DNA of 64,000 nucleotides from Flabesymbios commensalis (GCA_964017125.1 OZ024915.1:20362333-20426332); one strand, 5' to 3'; shown: positions 44,874 to 55,787, counted from the first letter of the stretch. Notes: a model not told the origin generated them from the sequence alone. Program-made: numbers and translations.

Positions 44874-45752
44874 ATGTACGCCTTACGTAATAATGTCTCG
44901 CAATTAGTTGACCCAGATGTAAATATGTTGTTAAATTTGTTTGATAAAATGGTGACACCAGTGTTGTCTTACGGCTGTGAAGTGTGGGGGTTTCACATTG
45001 CATCAGCTATAGAAAGAGTTCATTTAAAATTTTGTAAGTTGGTGTTAAAAGTTTCAAAATCAACATGCAATGAAATGATATATGGCGAGCTGGGAAGATA
45101 TCCTTTAATTATATAGAGAAAAGTTAGAATTTGATCATATTGGTTGAAAATTGTTCATAATGAATTAAGTTTACTTGTACAGAAAGTTTTTTCATTAATG
45201 TATGTGGCCGTATCCCGAAATGCTATGTTGGAAAACTGGGCATCACTAGTCAGAAAACTATTATGCAGTATAGGATGTAACGAAGTGTGGTTACAGCAAG
45301 GTGTGTCAAACAGACATTCATTCCTTAGGCAATGTAAACAAAAACTACAAGACAATTACATTCAAAATTGGTCGGATTTGATAATTTTAAAATTATGTTG
45401 TTTACTCTATAAAAAATTCCATGTCGATTTTAAACTGTCTAAATATTTGATTCTTGTAAATGTGAAGAAGAATCGACTCGCACTCACTAAATTTAGACTC
45501 AAAAACCATAAATTACCAAATATTATTAAGGGAAGGGGGCAGGCTCGTTTACCATATAACGAAAGGCTATGTGATACATGTGATACATTAGGCGATGAAT
45601 ACCACTGTATATTTGAATGTATAAAGACTGAACATATTAGACACATTCTACCTGACTATTATATACAAAACCATTCATGTACAAATTCATACAGCTTTTA
45701 TCAAGCGAAAATAAAGCTGGCAATAGAAAATTTGCTAAATTTGTTTACCTGA
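44874..45752 (+). pseudogene. LINE C-terminal region with CCHC-like motif
   Basis: MYALRNNVSQLVDPDVNMLL then KMVTPVLSYGCEVWGF (thumb/connection), and near the end CDTCDTLGDEYHCIFEC, a C-x2-C-x7-H-x4-C motif found at the C end of many such LINEs. Two in-frame stops near 45114-45135. Translation ends at 45752 (AIENLLNLFT). Confidence 0.8.
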
Positions 45753-45882
45753 TGAATATATAAATTTGGCGATATGTATAGATATGTATTGTAACAATAT
45801 TGTGATACCATGCCCTCAACTCATGTTCATTCACTACACTTTGCTTTTTGTTGTGTATGCACACAGGCTGTCTAGCCTATGG

Positions 45883-46082
45883 NNNNNNNNNNNNNNNNNN
45901 NNNNNNNNNNNNNNNNNNNNNNNNNNNNNNNNNNNNNNNNNNNNNNNNNNNNNNNNNNNNNNNNNNNNNNNNNNNNNNNNNNNNNNNNNNNNNNNNNNNN
46001 NNNNNNNNNNNNNNNNNNNNNNNNNNNNNNNNNNNNNNNNNNNNNNNNNNNNNNNNNNNNNNNNNNNNNNNNNNNNNNNNNN
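45883..46082. other. Assembly gap, 200 N
   Basis: Exactly 200 unknown bases, so probably a placeholder of fixed size. The LINE 3' end, tail and TSD may lie in it. Confidence 1.
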
Positions 46083-47089
46083 TACCAGACTTTGACGTTT
46101 GTCGTCCTATTATATTTATTTATAACATACCAATAGTTTATAGACCTATTCCACAATAGAAGACAATAGTCTTTAGAATAATAAAACAGGCATTCTAGAC
46201 ATATATTGGAGCATGACGACGAGCTATACCTTGCTTCTATCACCATCAGTTTAAATGCTGAGGATCTAATCGATTTAGACAGGTAGGCAAGTTTCACCAA
46301 CCATCAGTTGCTGTATCAATATCATGTCTAACGTCGGTATCTGGAATAATTTTACTCGACGATATGCAAACGGTGTTCATTTGAATGCGATATCAGAAAA
46401 TACAGCACTCGTCCAATGAGTAAGGTATGAACCTTTAGGCGAACCCCTTATTCAGACATGTGTTGTATTTTCCATTCTACTTTCCATATTATCTGTCCCA
46501 AAATGGCCTAAAACGTGTAAATAGTCCTCAACTTCAAAGGCTTGGAAAATATTTTCCCCGAAGGGGATTTATGGGGATTTTTTATATGTGATTCTAAGCA
46601 TATCAATGTTTGCAGTCATATAAAAAAACTATTACATGATAATTTTTTCCAGTTCGGCTATTTCTGGGGGTTCTCCGACCAGGCTAATATGGTCTCGCCC
46701 CAAATGCCAGTCTAATTGAAACACATGTAAACTGCCTCAACACCGCAGGCCGATTTCACCATTTTTCGCCCTATTAGATATTTAGTGTGACATATCAGGA
46801 TGAAACTTGAAATGTCTTTGTTCAAAAACAGGCCCGCTATGGGTATGCATACCAGACAGATTTCGAGCTACGCCCCCTAGCGTGTAAAAAGGTCGCCACT
46901 GTTCAAATTGGGCTGAAATCCGTATTCTCCTTCACAGAACAGACACACATCATTTTAACCCATAAAGTGTGATAATGCAACATTAGTTTAATCTATCAGA
47001 CATCTACCAGAAAAGTTCTTTTTAAACTGTCACAACGTCCACAGTGGGAACACATAAATAGCCGACGACTTTTTCCTCTTAAAATGTAG
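46083..47089. other. Unassigned, possibly edge of a diverged DNA element
   Basis: Blocks like GCCCGCTATGGGTATGCATA and CGCCCCCTAGCGTGTAAAAA near 46850 resemble the subterminal style of the long-inverted-repeat elements, but I find no partner arm in the window. Confidence 0.3.
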
Positions 47090-47320
47090 GGTATCTCAAT
47101 AGTTCACCTATGACTTTTATGAAGTTAGGTAAGTTCCGCATCTTAAGATCAAGAGAATAGCAGATTTTTTTAAAACTGTTTTCTTTATGTATGTCAGGAG
47201 GCAAACTATTCCACAAGCGCGGTGCAGAAACTTAAATGAGGGAATGCCCGTGGATAGTGCTTTATATGTGAGAATGTGCAGTTTAAATTGAATACGTGAT
47301 TTAATAGGCAATGCATGATT
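47090..47320 (-). pseudogene. LINE remnant (CR1/L2/Rex-like RT C-terminus)
   Basis: Minus strand reads PIKSRIQFKLHILTYKALS, and in another frame VSAPRLWNSLPPDIHKENSF. The pair 'LPIKxRIxFKIxxLxYKAL' then 'aPRLWNSLPxxIR' is the standard end of L2/CR1/Rex1-type LINE proteins. About 75 residues remain with one frame change and an internal deletion. It is not part of the 42-kb LINE, whose C-terminus is of another kind. Confidence 0.75.
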
Positions 47321-47514
47321 AATTTGAGAAAGAAGGGATTGAAGGTACGAGTTATTGGCCTATGTTCAGTTACTTTGTAGTCTATATTATACAGTGGTAA
47401 AAAGACAATACCAGGGCTATTTCGTTTTATTGTCCCTCACATCAGCCCGACCTAGTTGTATTCTCCAGAGGGTCATGTACTTTAATCATGATATAATCTA
47501 TAAATAGTATATTT

Positions 47515-47985
47515 CTGACCCCAAACAAAAGCCTGCGGCCAGCAAGAAGGGAACTCAGTGCACCACATTACTTTGTTGTTGGCACCACTTTACATTAATT
47601 GTGCGTACAGTACAGTTTGGCTAATTTATGGAAGCAATGTACTGTAGTAGAACACATAAATTTAGAGGCAATTGTTTAAGATCAAAATGGATTTGACAGC
47701 AGTGATCTGGGTTTATATAAAGATTGAAACAATGTTTTTTCACTGTTGATATCGGCGGCAGTTTCGACAAAATATCAACCACCTGGCCAATAATATTCCC
47801 AAGAAAATTCCGCACCCTATTAACATGATTAAGGAAAAACACATGGAAGTCGCTGCAAGATTAGTTGTGAGCGTCATCTTAGAAACGTGAAATTTGTTGC
47901 CGAAGCGGCACCACTTCTACATTAATTTCTTACAGTTTTTCACTTCTATAATCAGAATGCTTGTTCGTACACCCGGATTGATTGT
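47515..47985. repeat. Right arm of the wide inverted repeat around the LINE
   Basis: Reverse complement of 41309-41706 from 47515 to 47920, with AACGTGAAATTTGTTGCCGA as the best block and a looser match to about 47985. Confidence 0.7.
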
Positions 47986-48013
47986 GTCAATTGAATTGAA
48001 TCGGGTTCGTTCA

Positions 48014-48054
48014 ACCATTTAACCGCCGAATTATTCAATTATCAATTGGATAAT
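48014..48054. repeat. Family B MITE fragment
   Basis: AACCATTTAACCGCCGAATT then ATTCAATT; only the terminal part remains, directly before the 5S-like SINE. Confidence 0.45.
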
Positions 48055-48059
48055 ATACG

Positions 48060-48245
48060 GAATACGGCGTTCGCTCATCGGTGTTGGCTCTATCACTTAA
48101 GCAACGTCGCGCCCGATTAATAATTGGATGGGTGACCGCCTGGGACTGCCAGGTGCTGTATACACTCGTGGGGTTCAGAGAACCACGTAAATTAGTGGAG
48201 CAGCAGGCGGTCTCTAGCTGCAGTATTTAAGGAGTTACCCAGCCA
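48060..48245 (+). mobile_element. 5S rRNA-derived SINE (SINE3-like)
   Basis: TTGGATGGGTGACCGCCTGG, GACTGCCAGGTGCTGTA and, upstream, CACTTAAGCAACGTCGCGCC match the internal control region of 5S rRNA (A box AAGCTAAGCAG...; C box TGGATGGGAGACCGCC). The match ends at the 5S 3' end and is followed by a body (GGGGTTCAGAGAACCACGTA, TTAGTGGAGCAGCAGGCGG). 5S-derived SINEs are known from several animals. A 5S pseudogene is the alternative; the body after the 5S part favours a SINE. Confidence 0.7.
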
Positions 48246-48500
48246 CAAAAAGTAACATTATGTGTTATATACCAAATTAAAGCTTAGCATCTCTGGTGTA
48301 AGAAAAGGGATGGTGCTAAGTTCGCAGCTTAAAGGGATTTTTGTAATCTGACCTTGAAGTACACTATCGTCGGACATAAAAGTGATCAAAATTTGACATG
48401 TCAAAATGACCGATACCCCAGTAAAGAGATGTATTTGCCTCCAGTGTCTACTGAATGCTGTCATTAACCAATAATTTATAGCCAGCCTTTGATTATGTAT

Positions 48501-48598
48501 CCCGGTAAACAAGAAACATCTGTTCAATGTTGGGCCAGCGCTGTAGACGGTGGGCCAACATTGAACCAATGTTGTGTTAATGTCCCTTTGCTTGCTGG
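48501..48598. repeat. Family P palindromic MITE
   Basis: CCGGTAAACAAGAAACATCT at left, CTTTGCTTGCTGG at right; core GGGCCAGCGCTGTAGACGGT. Confidence 0.7.
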
Positions 48599-48633
48599 AT
48601 TAGTAATCAGATATTTTCATTCAATGTATCGAT

Positions 48634-48735
48634 CCTGTAAACAAGAAACACATATTAAATACTGATTTAATATTGTTACAGCGTCGCAGACGATGGCCCA
48701 GCGATAAACCAACATTAGATCAACGACTTGTTTAT
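48634..48735. repeat. Family P, diverged copy
   Basis: CCTGTAAACAAGAAACACAT and AGATCAACGACTTGTTTA with ACAGCGTCGCAGACGATGGC between; one arm is degraded. Confidence 0.6.
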
Positions 48736-49879
48736 ATGGGTTACACATTTCCTGACATTGGAGACAGTATATGCTTACATATGTATCTAATTCTGTATGT
48801 CCAGAATAATATAAGTTATGGTAGAGCTGGAGAAAAGGTACAATTGGCCGGAATGTTTTCGAAATAATATTTTATAGTTGGCATTAGAATAAACGTGCAT
48901 GTACTTATATTTGAAGATGCACGTAGTTTTCGAAAAAAAGACTTAGTGCATGTACTTAGTGCAATGATCTTGGCAAAACCATCGCAGCATATATTAAATA
49001 AATTTAAACATATAAAGTTTGATTTCGTACCAATAATGGTATAGCCTAATTAATACATTACTATATCTGTATCATATTATTATTTAACGCGGCCTAATTT
49101 TATGCATTACATAAGAAACAATATAAATATATATCATTCAATTCGTGATCCGAGAATTCTAAGTGGTCACAGTTTTTCCGCATTGTAAATAGATCTATTA
49201 TCTTTTATTTGTGGTTTCGAAATCGATTTAACAAGTTGTTTTTGGATGGGTATGAACAGGATTAGAATGGGAATAATTCAACATAGGATGCATTATATAT
49301 AATGTATGAACTACAAATATTACATTATTATACAATTTCGAATGTGAAATATCACAAACCCGAATCTTTGAAGACAGAAGCTGAGTTGTTTAAAGTATCA
49401 TAGGGAGCGACAAAGTCACTGAAAATGGGGGTGCACTTAGTTTTCGAAAACAAGTGCATGAATTTATATTTGAACATAAAATAATTTCAAAACATCCCCT
49501 AAACATGTGAGCTTCACTTATAGGTGCATGCACGTTTGTACGCGGGGATAGGGTATGCACAGTCATAATGAGATCTTTTCAAATATAAAACACATTTTAT
49601 TATATATCACAATAAAGTGTTTCGTACAGATGTCAATTCAGATACTACTTAATACACTAATACAATTGCTTTGTATTTAAACTAAATTAAACAGAAACAT
49701 GGTTATGTTCCTGAATAAGAAACTTTTCACCTCAATGAGTAATCTCGATGAAATTTACTCCACAAAAAATTGATAGCAGTGAGTAAATTACTAGTGTTGT
49801 TGCTCATCATCTCACTCTTCTTCGGTCACAACAAAAATAATATTGATCACTTAGAAATTTTTTTAAAGGATGTGAAAAC
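48736..49879. other. AT-rich, nothing recognised
   Basis: TAGTTTTCGAAAA with GTGCATG occurs near 48925 and 49440 as a loose direct repeat. No gene seen. Confidence 0.35.
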
Positions 49880-51550
49880 TTCTTCAGTGACCAAGATCAC
49901 TTTTCTAGTGGCTGAGATAACTTTTTAAATGGCTTAGCATATATTTCATCGCCAACAACACTGACATTTATTATATATGGTTGATGTTGGCAACGAAATG
50001 TTTCATGGAATTTACTGCAAATTGATTCATTTCGCCTGTCCGCGCTCCGTCAACTATCTGCCTGCCTACGTTTTTAAATAATATATGTCTTTAAAGAAGT
50101 TTTTAGTTGCATCCATGAACAACACCCAATAAACACAAAACATTTGTATAGCATTTATACAAATGTCTTGTGTTTACTAGGAGAGCGATTTACATTGTAA
50201 TATCTAATTGGTTAATGCATTGTCTATTGTCTTCTTCGCCGACAAAGATCACTTTTGTATTGGCTGATATAACTTTTAAAGTGGCTGTGATCACTTCTTC
50301 AGTGGCCAAGATCACCTTTGTAGTGGCTGAGATAACTTTTAAAGTGATTGTAACCATTTCTTCAGTGGCCAAAATCATCTTTGTAGTGGCTGAGATCACT
50401 TTTAAGGTGGCTGTGATCACTTCTTAAGTGGACAAGATCAGTTTGTTTGTGGCTGTGATCACCTTTTTGGTGGCTGAGATGACTTTTAATGTGGCTGTGA
50501 TCACTTTGTCAGTGACCAAGATCACTTTTGTAGTAGATGTGATAATTTTCAAAGTGGTTGTGATCACATCTTCCGTTTCAAGATCACTTTTGTAGTGGCT
50601 GAGATAACTTTTAAAGTGGTCGAAATAATTTATTTAGTGGCCAAGATCAGCTTTGTAGTGGATGAGATTACTTTCAAAGTGGCTATTATCAATTCTTCAG
50701 TGGTCATGGTCACTTTTGTAGTGACTGAAATGACGTTTTCAGTGGTTGAAATCAGTTTGTTAGTGGCAAAGATAACTTTTGTAGCAGTTGAGATAACTTT
50801 TAAAGTGGCTGTGCTTACTTATTTAGTGGTCAAGATCACTTTTGAAATAGTTTAGCTACTTTTTTAATGTGGCTGTGGTCACTTCTTCAGTGGCCTAGTT
50901 CATTTTTGTAGTGGCCTAAATATTTTTTCGGTGGCTGACAACTGTTTGTTAGTGGCCAAGATCACCTTTGTAGTGACTCAGATAATTTTTTAAAAGATGA
51001 TGTTATCAATTCTTCAGTGGCCAAGATCATTTGTTGTGGTTTAAATACTTTTTAAAGTGACTGTTATCAATTCTTCGGTGTCCAAGAGCACTTTTGTAGT
51101 GACTGAGATTGCTTCTTAAGTGGCTGACATCAGTCTGCTAGTGTCAAAGATTTGTAACGACTGAGGTGACTTTTAAAGTGGTTGTAATCACTTATTCTCT
51201 GGACAAGATCACCTTTGTAGTGGATGAGATGACTTTCAAAGTGGCTATTATCAATTCTTCAGTGGTCAAGATCACTTTTGTAGTGACTGAAATAACTTTT
51301 TTGTGGTTGGCATCAGATTGTTAGCGGCCAAGATCACTTTCGTAGCTGCTGAGATAACTTTTAGTGTGGTTGTGATAACCTTTTCGGTGTTCACGATCAC
51401 TTTTGTATTGGCTGGAAACTTTTAAAGTGGTTGTAATCACTTCGACAGTGGCCAGGATCAGTTTTACAGTAGATGGGACAACTTTTAAAGTGGCTATGGT
51501 CACTTCTGTGGTTGCAAAGTACACTTGTGTAGTGGATTAGATCACGCCTT
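49880..51550. repeat. Minisatellite of 21-bp monomers in a 63-bp higher-order unit
   Basis: The unit is three related 21-mers: GTGGCTGAGATAACTTTTAAA, in which the last base is variable; GTGGCTGTGATCACTTCTTC; and GTGGCCAAGATCACTTTTGT. About 25 units run from 49880 to 51550, with more decay at both ends. Because 21 is a multiple of 3 and the units lack stops in one frame per strand, both strands stay open for up to 85 codons (plus: VAEITFKVAVITSSVAKITF; minus: ATTKVILATEEVITATLKVI). A 7-residue protein repeat is possible but indels break the frame, so a non-coding array is more likely. Confidence 0.88.
50125..50180. repeat. Short palindrome related to family P ends
   Basis: CAATAAACACAAAACATTTG, TATAGCATTTATACAAATGT and CTTGTGTTTACTAG form a 26-bp-arm hairpin. 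It lies inside the 21-bp-repeat array and shares ACACAAAACATTTGTATAGC with 1855. Confidence 0.7.
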
Positions 51551-51779
51551 CAGCCCAGGCTCCCCACTATGTGAAAGAAAGGAACATAAAACATTAAATT
51601 GAGATACTAGCTTATTACAGCCAAGGCTTCTTTTAGATGTGATAAGCTGGACTAGTCTTAATCTACCCTTCTTTTTTTTAGAAATCAGCATATCCGTCCA
51701 TATCATGCATGTAGTTTAAGCTAGTTCAAGGCTAGTTTGAGGCTAAACCACAAAACTATGATAGGCCTATCCCATATTA

Positions 51780-52290
51780 TCTTCTGATGTAACTGTTAAA
51801 TTAACTGTAATTTAACAAAAATGGTTCTGATCATTTTCTAATATGTTGGAAACGCAGTTAGAGTTTTTCAATCATTTTAGATATTTTAGAAATATTTTGC
51901 GTGATCTGGGATATTGACTAAGCCATAAATAGATTTATATTTTCCGGTAATGGCGGCGCTAATTTTCATACAAAATTTTCTGAAACACATCAGATCACTC
52001 TAAAAATAGTTTTATTGTCTTCTTTGACCCTCAAAATATGGGTGCAGACACCATTTTTATATCGTTATCTGTGATATTGATCAAGCTATAATTAAATATA
52101 CATTTTTCGATATTGACGGTACAAATTTGCATCGACATGAAACGTGGGACATTATTTCCAGCTTGCAGCTGGTTAACAAAACTAACCATTTTCTACGGGG
52201 TTTTTACAAGCTCTATACACCAAATAGAAGTATATTTCCGAGGGTGCACGGGCACCCTCGCAAATATACTTAATCCCACTACACAACACG
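51780..52290. mobile_element. Relic end of an L3-like element
   Basis: Matches the right subterminal region of L3: CCCTCAAAATATGGGTGCAG, AATGGCGGCGCTAATTTTCA, ACGTGGGACATTATTTCC, then GGGTGCACGGGCACCC near the end, which comes to ATCCCACTA (52282-52290). No opposite arm is found nearby. Confidence 0.55.
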
Positions 52291-52327
52291 TGTCGGCCCT
52301 GAATTGCTTGAAATATGGTAATAAGTC

Positions 52328-52506
52328 GATCCACAACTTCAAGTGAGTGAAAATTATGCAGATCTGACAAAATGGAGATCAACTCTTTTCAAATCATGCT
52401 GATTGATGTCACATTATGGCTGTAACATGTTTAAAAGGCGGTACTGAATGTGGTAATAATTAAGTGAAAAACCGAATAAATTCGGCACCGGCGGTTAAAG
52501 GGTTTA
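52328..52506. mobile_element. Family B MITE, left-truncated, inverted
   Basis: GTCGATCCACAACTTCAAGT to GGCACCGGCGGTTAAAGGGT; the first 60 bp are missing. Confidence 0.7.
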
Positions 52507-52587
52507 ATGAAATATCTCACTGTGGCTATAGCTGGCTATAGGCTGACTAAAAAACTTTACTCTAGCAGAAATCCCCGCTCAGGCCCA

Positions 52588-52692
52588 GCCAGTAAACACG
52601 AGACGTTAACGCAATGCTGGTTTAAGGTTGGACCAGCGCCGTAGACGGTGGGCCAACATTAAACCAGCACTGGTTCAAGATCTCACGGTTCT
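52588..52692. repeat. Family P palindromic MITE
   Basis: GCCAGTAAACACGAGACGTT at left; TGGACCAGCGCCGTAGACGG centre; AACATTAAACCAGCACTGG and TCTCACGG at right. Confidence 0.75.
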
Positions 52693-52984
52693 TGGACACC
52701 AGGATAAAGTCAGTAAAACCTTATCTATTGGATCATTTCGGATACAAATAAACCATTGTTACTGCTGGTAATTCTTAATTACACACGGGTTAAGTTCTTA
52801 AATGCTGATAAATGGCATGCAGGTATAACATAAATGATCCGATAAATCCTCTCTGTATGATTTATACGGATATCAAAACAAACTATTGAACATAGGTCGA
52901 GATCATTTTAATGTTTCCTCCGCGAGCACATATTATTGCAATCGATCAATTTCGATTATTCCGTGTCTTAATCAAGTTATCCCT

Positions 52985-53566
52985 CTAGACGCGGGTGACA
53001 TTTTTAAACTGTTAAACACATTACGGTGTAAGAAACACTGGTGAGTGTGCTTAAATAAAATATCCCACCAACCTCCATCACCAATTTTCAGGAAATAAGT
53101 TCGAGCTTATTTATTTTGCAGTAAATTTGAAATTTGGGATCTCAAAGAAATTTTAAATTATAAAATGGCTACTTATCAAACTTTTTTCAGCTTATATCAA
53201 TGGAAAAAAACCCCGCTAAATGTGGCAAGAAAAAGAATAACTCCCACCGCTTTGTGGTGGTGGTGAATTTCACCTAGACGCGGGTGACATTTTTAAGCTG
53301 TTAAACACATTACGGTGTAAGAAACACTGGTGAGTGTGCTTAAATAAAATATCCCACCAACATCCCAACACTAATTTTCAGGAAATAAGTTCGAGCTTAT
53401 TTATTTTGCAGTAAACTTGAAATTTGGGATCTCAAAGAAATTGTAAATTAGAATATGGCTACTTATCAAACTTTTTTTTCAGCTCATATCAATAGAAAAA
53501 AAACCCCGCTAAGTGTGGCAAAAAAAAAGAATAACTCTCACCGCTTTGTGGTGGTGGTGAATTTTG
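52985..53566. repeat. Tandem duplication, two copies of 289 bp
   Basis: CTAGACGCGGGTGACATTTT starts at 52985 and 53274. Copies are about 95% identical. Each ends with CACCGCTTTGTGGTGGTGGT, and each holds a palindromic AAGTTCGAGCTTATTTATTT. No coding content; a 6-copy or larger satellite elsewhere in the genome would not surprise. Confidence 0.9.
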
Positions 53567-53914
53567 TGTTGTCCATAAATTTCAGCAACGATGAGCAATA
53601 AAGTCTTGTGTTGGCTGAGTGAAGTTGATGGATATACTTTCATCACACTTGAATCGAATTGAATTACACCGCTCAAATCGCGCAAACAAGGTGCACATGG
53701 CATTATTGATAAAGTAGAATGTCTAGGGCATAAGAAAATAATGTCTAAGGAATTTAATTTGTTCACTGACTAAAGGGATGAGATCTGTTCCGCGGCACTG
53801 AGTCGGATCCTCTCTGCTGAGTATTTATACTGAGTAACATCATTATCGTCTGCATGTGTTTACTCAGTCAGGCTATTGACCAGTCCATTGTATTACAATA
53901 TAATACAAGCTTTA
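53567..53914. other. Unassigned
   Basis: Nothing recognised; the 85-codon minus-strand frame has no known motif. Confidence 0.3.
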
Positions 53915-53992
53915 CTGCTCTGCAAATCCAATAGGCAGTAACTGCGTACTTGTGAAGGGAGCAGCTACTGCCTTTTAGATTTTCAGAGCAGT
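53915..53992. repeat. Family H hairpin, long outer arms
   Basis: CTGCTCTGCAAATCCAATAG GCAGTAACTGC is matched by GCAGCTACTGCC and ATTTTCAGAGCAG. Confidence 0.7.
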
Positions 53993-54043
53993 GGAGTAGA
54001 GCTGACACACATGGTTGTACATGTGTACCTACCACTCATATAC

Positions 54044-54109
54044 ACCCAAGGTTGATTTAATGTTGGACCAGCGTCGTAGACGGTGGTCCAACATTAAATC
54101 AACCTTGGG
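54044..54109. repeat. Family P core palindrome
   Basis: CCCAAGGTTGATTTAATGTT, GGACCAGCGTCGTAGACGGT, GGTCCAACATTAAATCAACC: a near-perfect 66-bp palindrome, flanked further out by TGGTTGTACATG and CATGTAACCA. Confidence 0.75.
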
Positions 54110-54131
54110 ACAGCGTGTACCATGTAACCAC

Positions 54132-54277
54132 ATAACCCTTTGATTGCCAATCACGATTACAATCGGTTTTAATACGTTTTATTTGTCTTTTTGTTTGTAA
54201 TTTTGTATGCGGTTGAAGTTGTGGGTCTTGTTGTGGGTGAAGATTACAATACGATAACATGGCGTTTAAAAGGTTAA
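54132..54277. mobile_element. Family B MITE, internally deleted
   Basis: AACCCTTTGATTGCCAATCA at left, TGGCGTTTAAAAGGTTAA at right; only GGTTGAAGTTGTGGGTC of the hairpin is left. Confidence 0.6.
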
Positions 54278-54323
54278 ATTCACAATAATGTTTTTTATCA
54301 GAGTAGGACAATCGAGAATGTGG

Positions 54324-54535
54324 CAAATGAAATGAAATGAATCGGGCTTTGGGCCACTTTTGTCCACATACAGGCTAATATAAATTGGGCCAGGAGAACC
54401 TCCTACGGATAGTGAGATGACTGATATGACACTGCCCTCCAGACACAGGATTCGAAATTCAAACCCTGGAGGTCTGAGGTCAAGCACGCTGCCTCTCGGT
54501 GACGGATGCTCCCCACAATACTGAGTCGAGAATGT
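54324..54535 (-). mobile_element. tRNA-derived SINE with 12-bp TSD
   Basis: Flanked by TCGAGAATGTGG at 54312-54323 and 54536-54547, which fixes both ends. Minus strand starts ACTCAGTATTGTGGGGAGCA and ends CCCGATTCATTTCATTTCAT before the TSD. This copy gives the full length of the family (about 212 bp). A long direct TSD and a simple 3' tail are expected for LINE-mobilised SINEs. Confidence 0.9.
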
Positions 54536-54727
54536 GGTACCTAATTTATGTATTAGCCAAGTGTATGCCACTGGCTTCAATTTATATTGATTTTCAATTT
54601 ATATTGATTTTTCTCCCCGTTGTTTGAAAGGGGTAAGTACATCGTAGCACTGACAATGCGTGTTATTGTCCCGTCGCTGGCGAGTTTATGATGATGTCGT
54701 GATTTCTTTCAGTTAGGCCTCTACTGC

Positions 54728-54795
54728 CGTTCAAAGACAAACAGCAGTATCTGCTCAGTGGAACAGTAAGCAGTTTCTGCTGTCTTCTGTTTATC
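54728..54795. repeat. Family H hairpin
   Basis: CAAAGACAAACAGCAGTATC TGCTCAGTGG / ACAGTAAGCAGTTTCTGCTG TCTTCTG. Confidence 0.6.
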
Positions 54796-55074
54796 CTCGC
54801 ACGGCAGATCTGCATCGGGACAGATTTTGTCGCCGGCCACTCAGAAATGGATTTAACGAAATAGTTTTTGTCAATATATACCCAGTATAGGTATTACCCA
54901 CAGAAACATGCATTTATTATTCAAGAAACTGATGGAAATAGTTAATGTGCAAGGTCACATATACTGTGTTTTGTGTTGAGTACAGTTTCTGTGCATAAAT
55001 AATAATAATTGAAGGAGTCCTAGCAAGGAAAATAGCATCTGATTCGATTTTCCTTGGTCCAAGTTAGGAAATAT

Positions 55075-55275
55075 GTGGGAACAGATTGCAATCTGCGGCA
55101 ACAGATTCGAAACCGTTCCCACAGATTGAAATTTGAAATCTGACGGAAAAGTTGCAAATCTTTGGCCATCGATTCGAATCGATGGCCACAGATTCGAATC
55201 TATGGCTACAGATTCCATTTTTCTCCCGCAGATTGCCGTTTCCACAGAATGAAATCTGTGGCCTCAGATTCCACA
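55075..55275. repeat. Cluster of CACAGATTCGAATCTGTGG-like units
   Basis: About nine copies of a palindromic 20-22-bp unit (ACAGATTCGAATCTATGGC, GCCATCGATTCGAATCGATG and similar) with drifting bases. It reads in both directions, so the frames seen on both strands are by-products. Confidence 0.75.
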
Positions 55276-55299
55276 TTTATTCTTTTCTTTCAAATGCCC

Positions 55300-55372
55300 T
55301 TTCAACCATTACAACGCTGAAATATTTATATATAAACCATGGAGACCAAAGCTTTTTTCAATTTGAAATAGC
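55300..55372. repeat. Family A MITE, right-end fragment
   Basis: AACCATTACAACGCTGAAAT through ACCATGGAGACCAAAGC to CAATTTGAAATAG, reversed relative to 16669. Confidence 0.55.
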
Positions 55373-55787
55373 CGTGACGTGGCCTTTCGAGGCCGTGGAT
55401 GAAAAATCAACGATTTTTTAACATGGCGATGACTGAGAGCCACAAAATGCTCATAACTTTTTAATGACTGTGCGATAAATAAGCATGCGATCTCGTAGCT
55501 GAAATGTTACTGATTCTAAAAAAATATTTTAGACCCGATTATTGAAGGCCAAGTCTTGGATATGAAATATCCCACGATTTTGTATGGTATCAATCTGTGA
55601 CTAAAACTTGCAGCCATGTTGGGGCTAGGGCGGATCCAGGGGAGTGTGGAGGGGGTACGTCCCACGTAGGCCCCACTCAAAGCCATAAAAGATAGAGACC
55701 TGCGCGGGTCTCTAAATTAGAAGACCATTGTTTTTTGGGGGATTCCAGTTCACCCCCTCTCCCCCCTTAAGTACCTGCTCTGGAACC
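55373..55787. other. Unassigned
   Basis: Nothing recognised. CCCCCTCTCCCCCC near 55745 leads into the next element. Confidence 0.3.

Larger units (their letters stand above)
42290..45882 (+). mobile_element. APE-type non-LTR retrotransposon (LINE), near full length, broken
   Basis: One long reading frame, in pieces, carries endonuclease, reverse transcriptase and a C-terminal Cys/His motif in the usual order. The 5' edge is uncertain (somewhere between 42240 and 42356) and the 3' UTR runs into the assembly gap at 45883. The domain set and RT motifs suggest the CR1/L2/Jockey/I assemblage; I cannot name the clade without a tree. At least six stops or frame changes make it inactive. TAATTTAG-rich codon use matches its AT-rich surroundings. 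Confidence 0.85.

Noticed and set aside
42290-45882. LTR retroelement or retrovirus
   Set aside because: No long terminal repeats, protease, RNase H or integrase; endonuclease precedes the reverse transcriptase as in LINEs.
45766-46300. Frames spanning the gap
   Set aside because: They consist mainly of unknown residues across the 200 N.
48060-48180. Functional 5S rRNA gene
   Set aside because: The first part is too diverged and a SINE-like body follows; no terminator T-run at the expected place.
50170-50855. Plus- and minus-strand frames in the 21-bp array as a real repeat protein
   Set aside because: Stop-free 21-mers give open frames on both strands by themselves, and indels break the frame; kept only as a finding to test.
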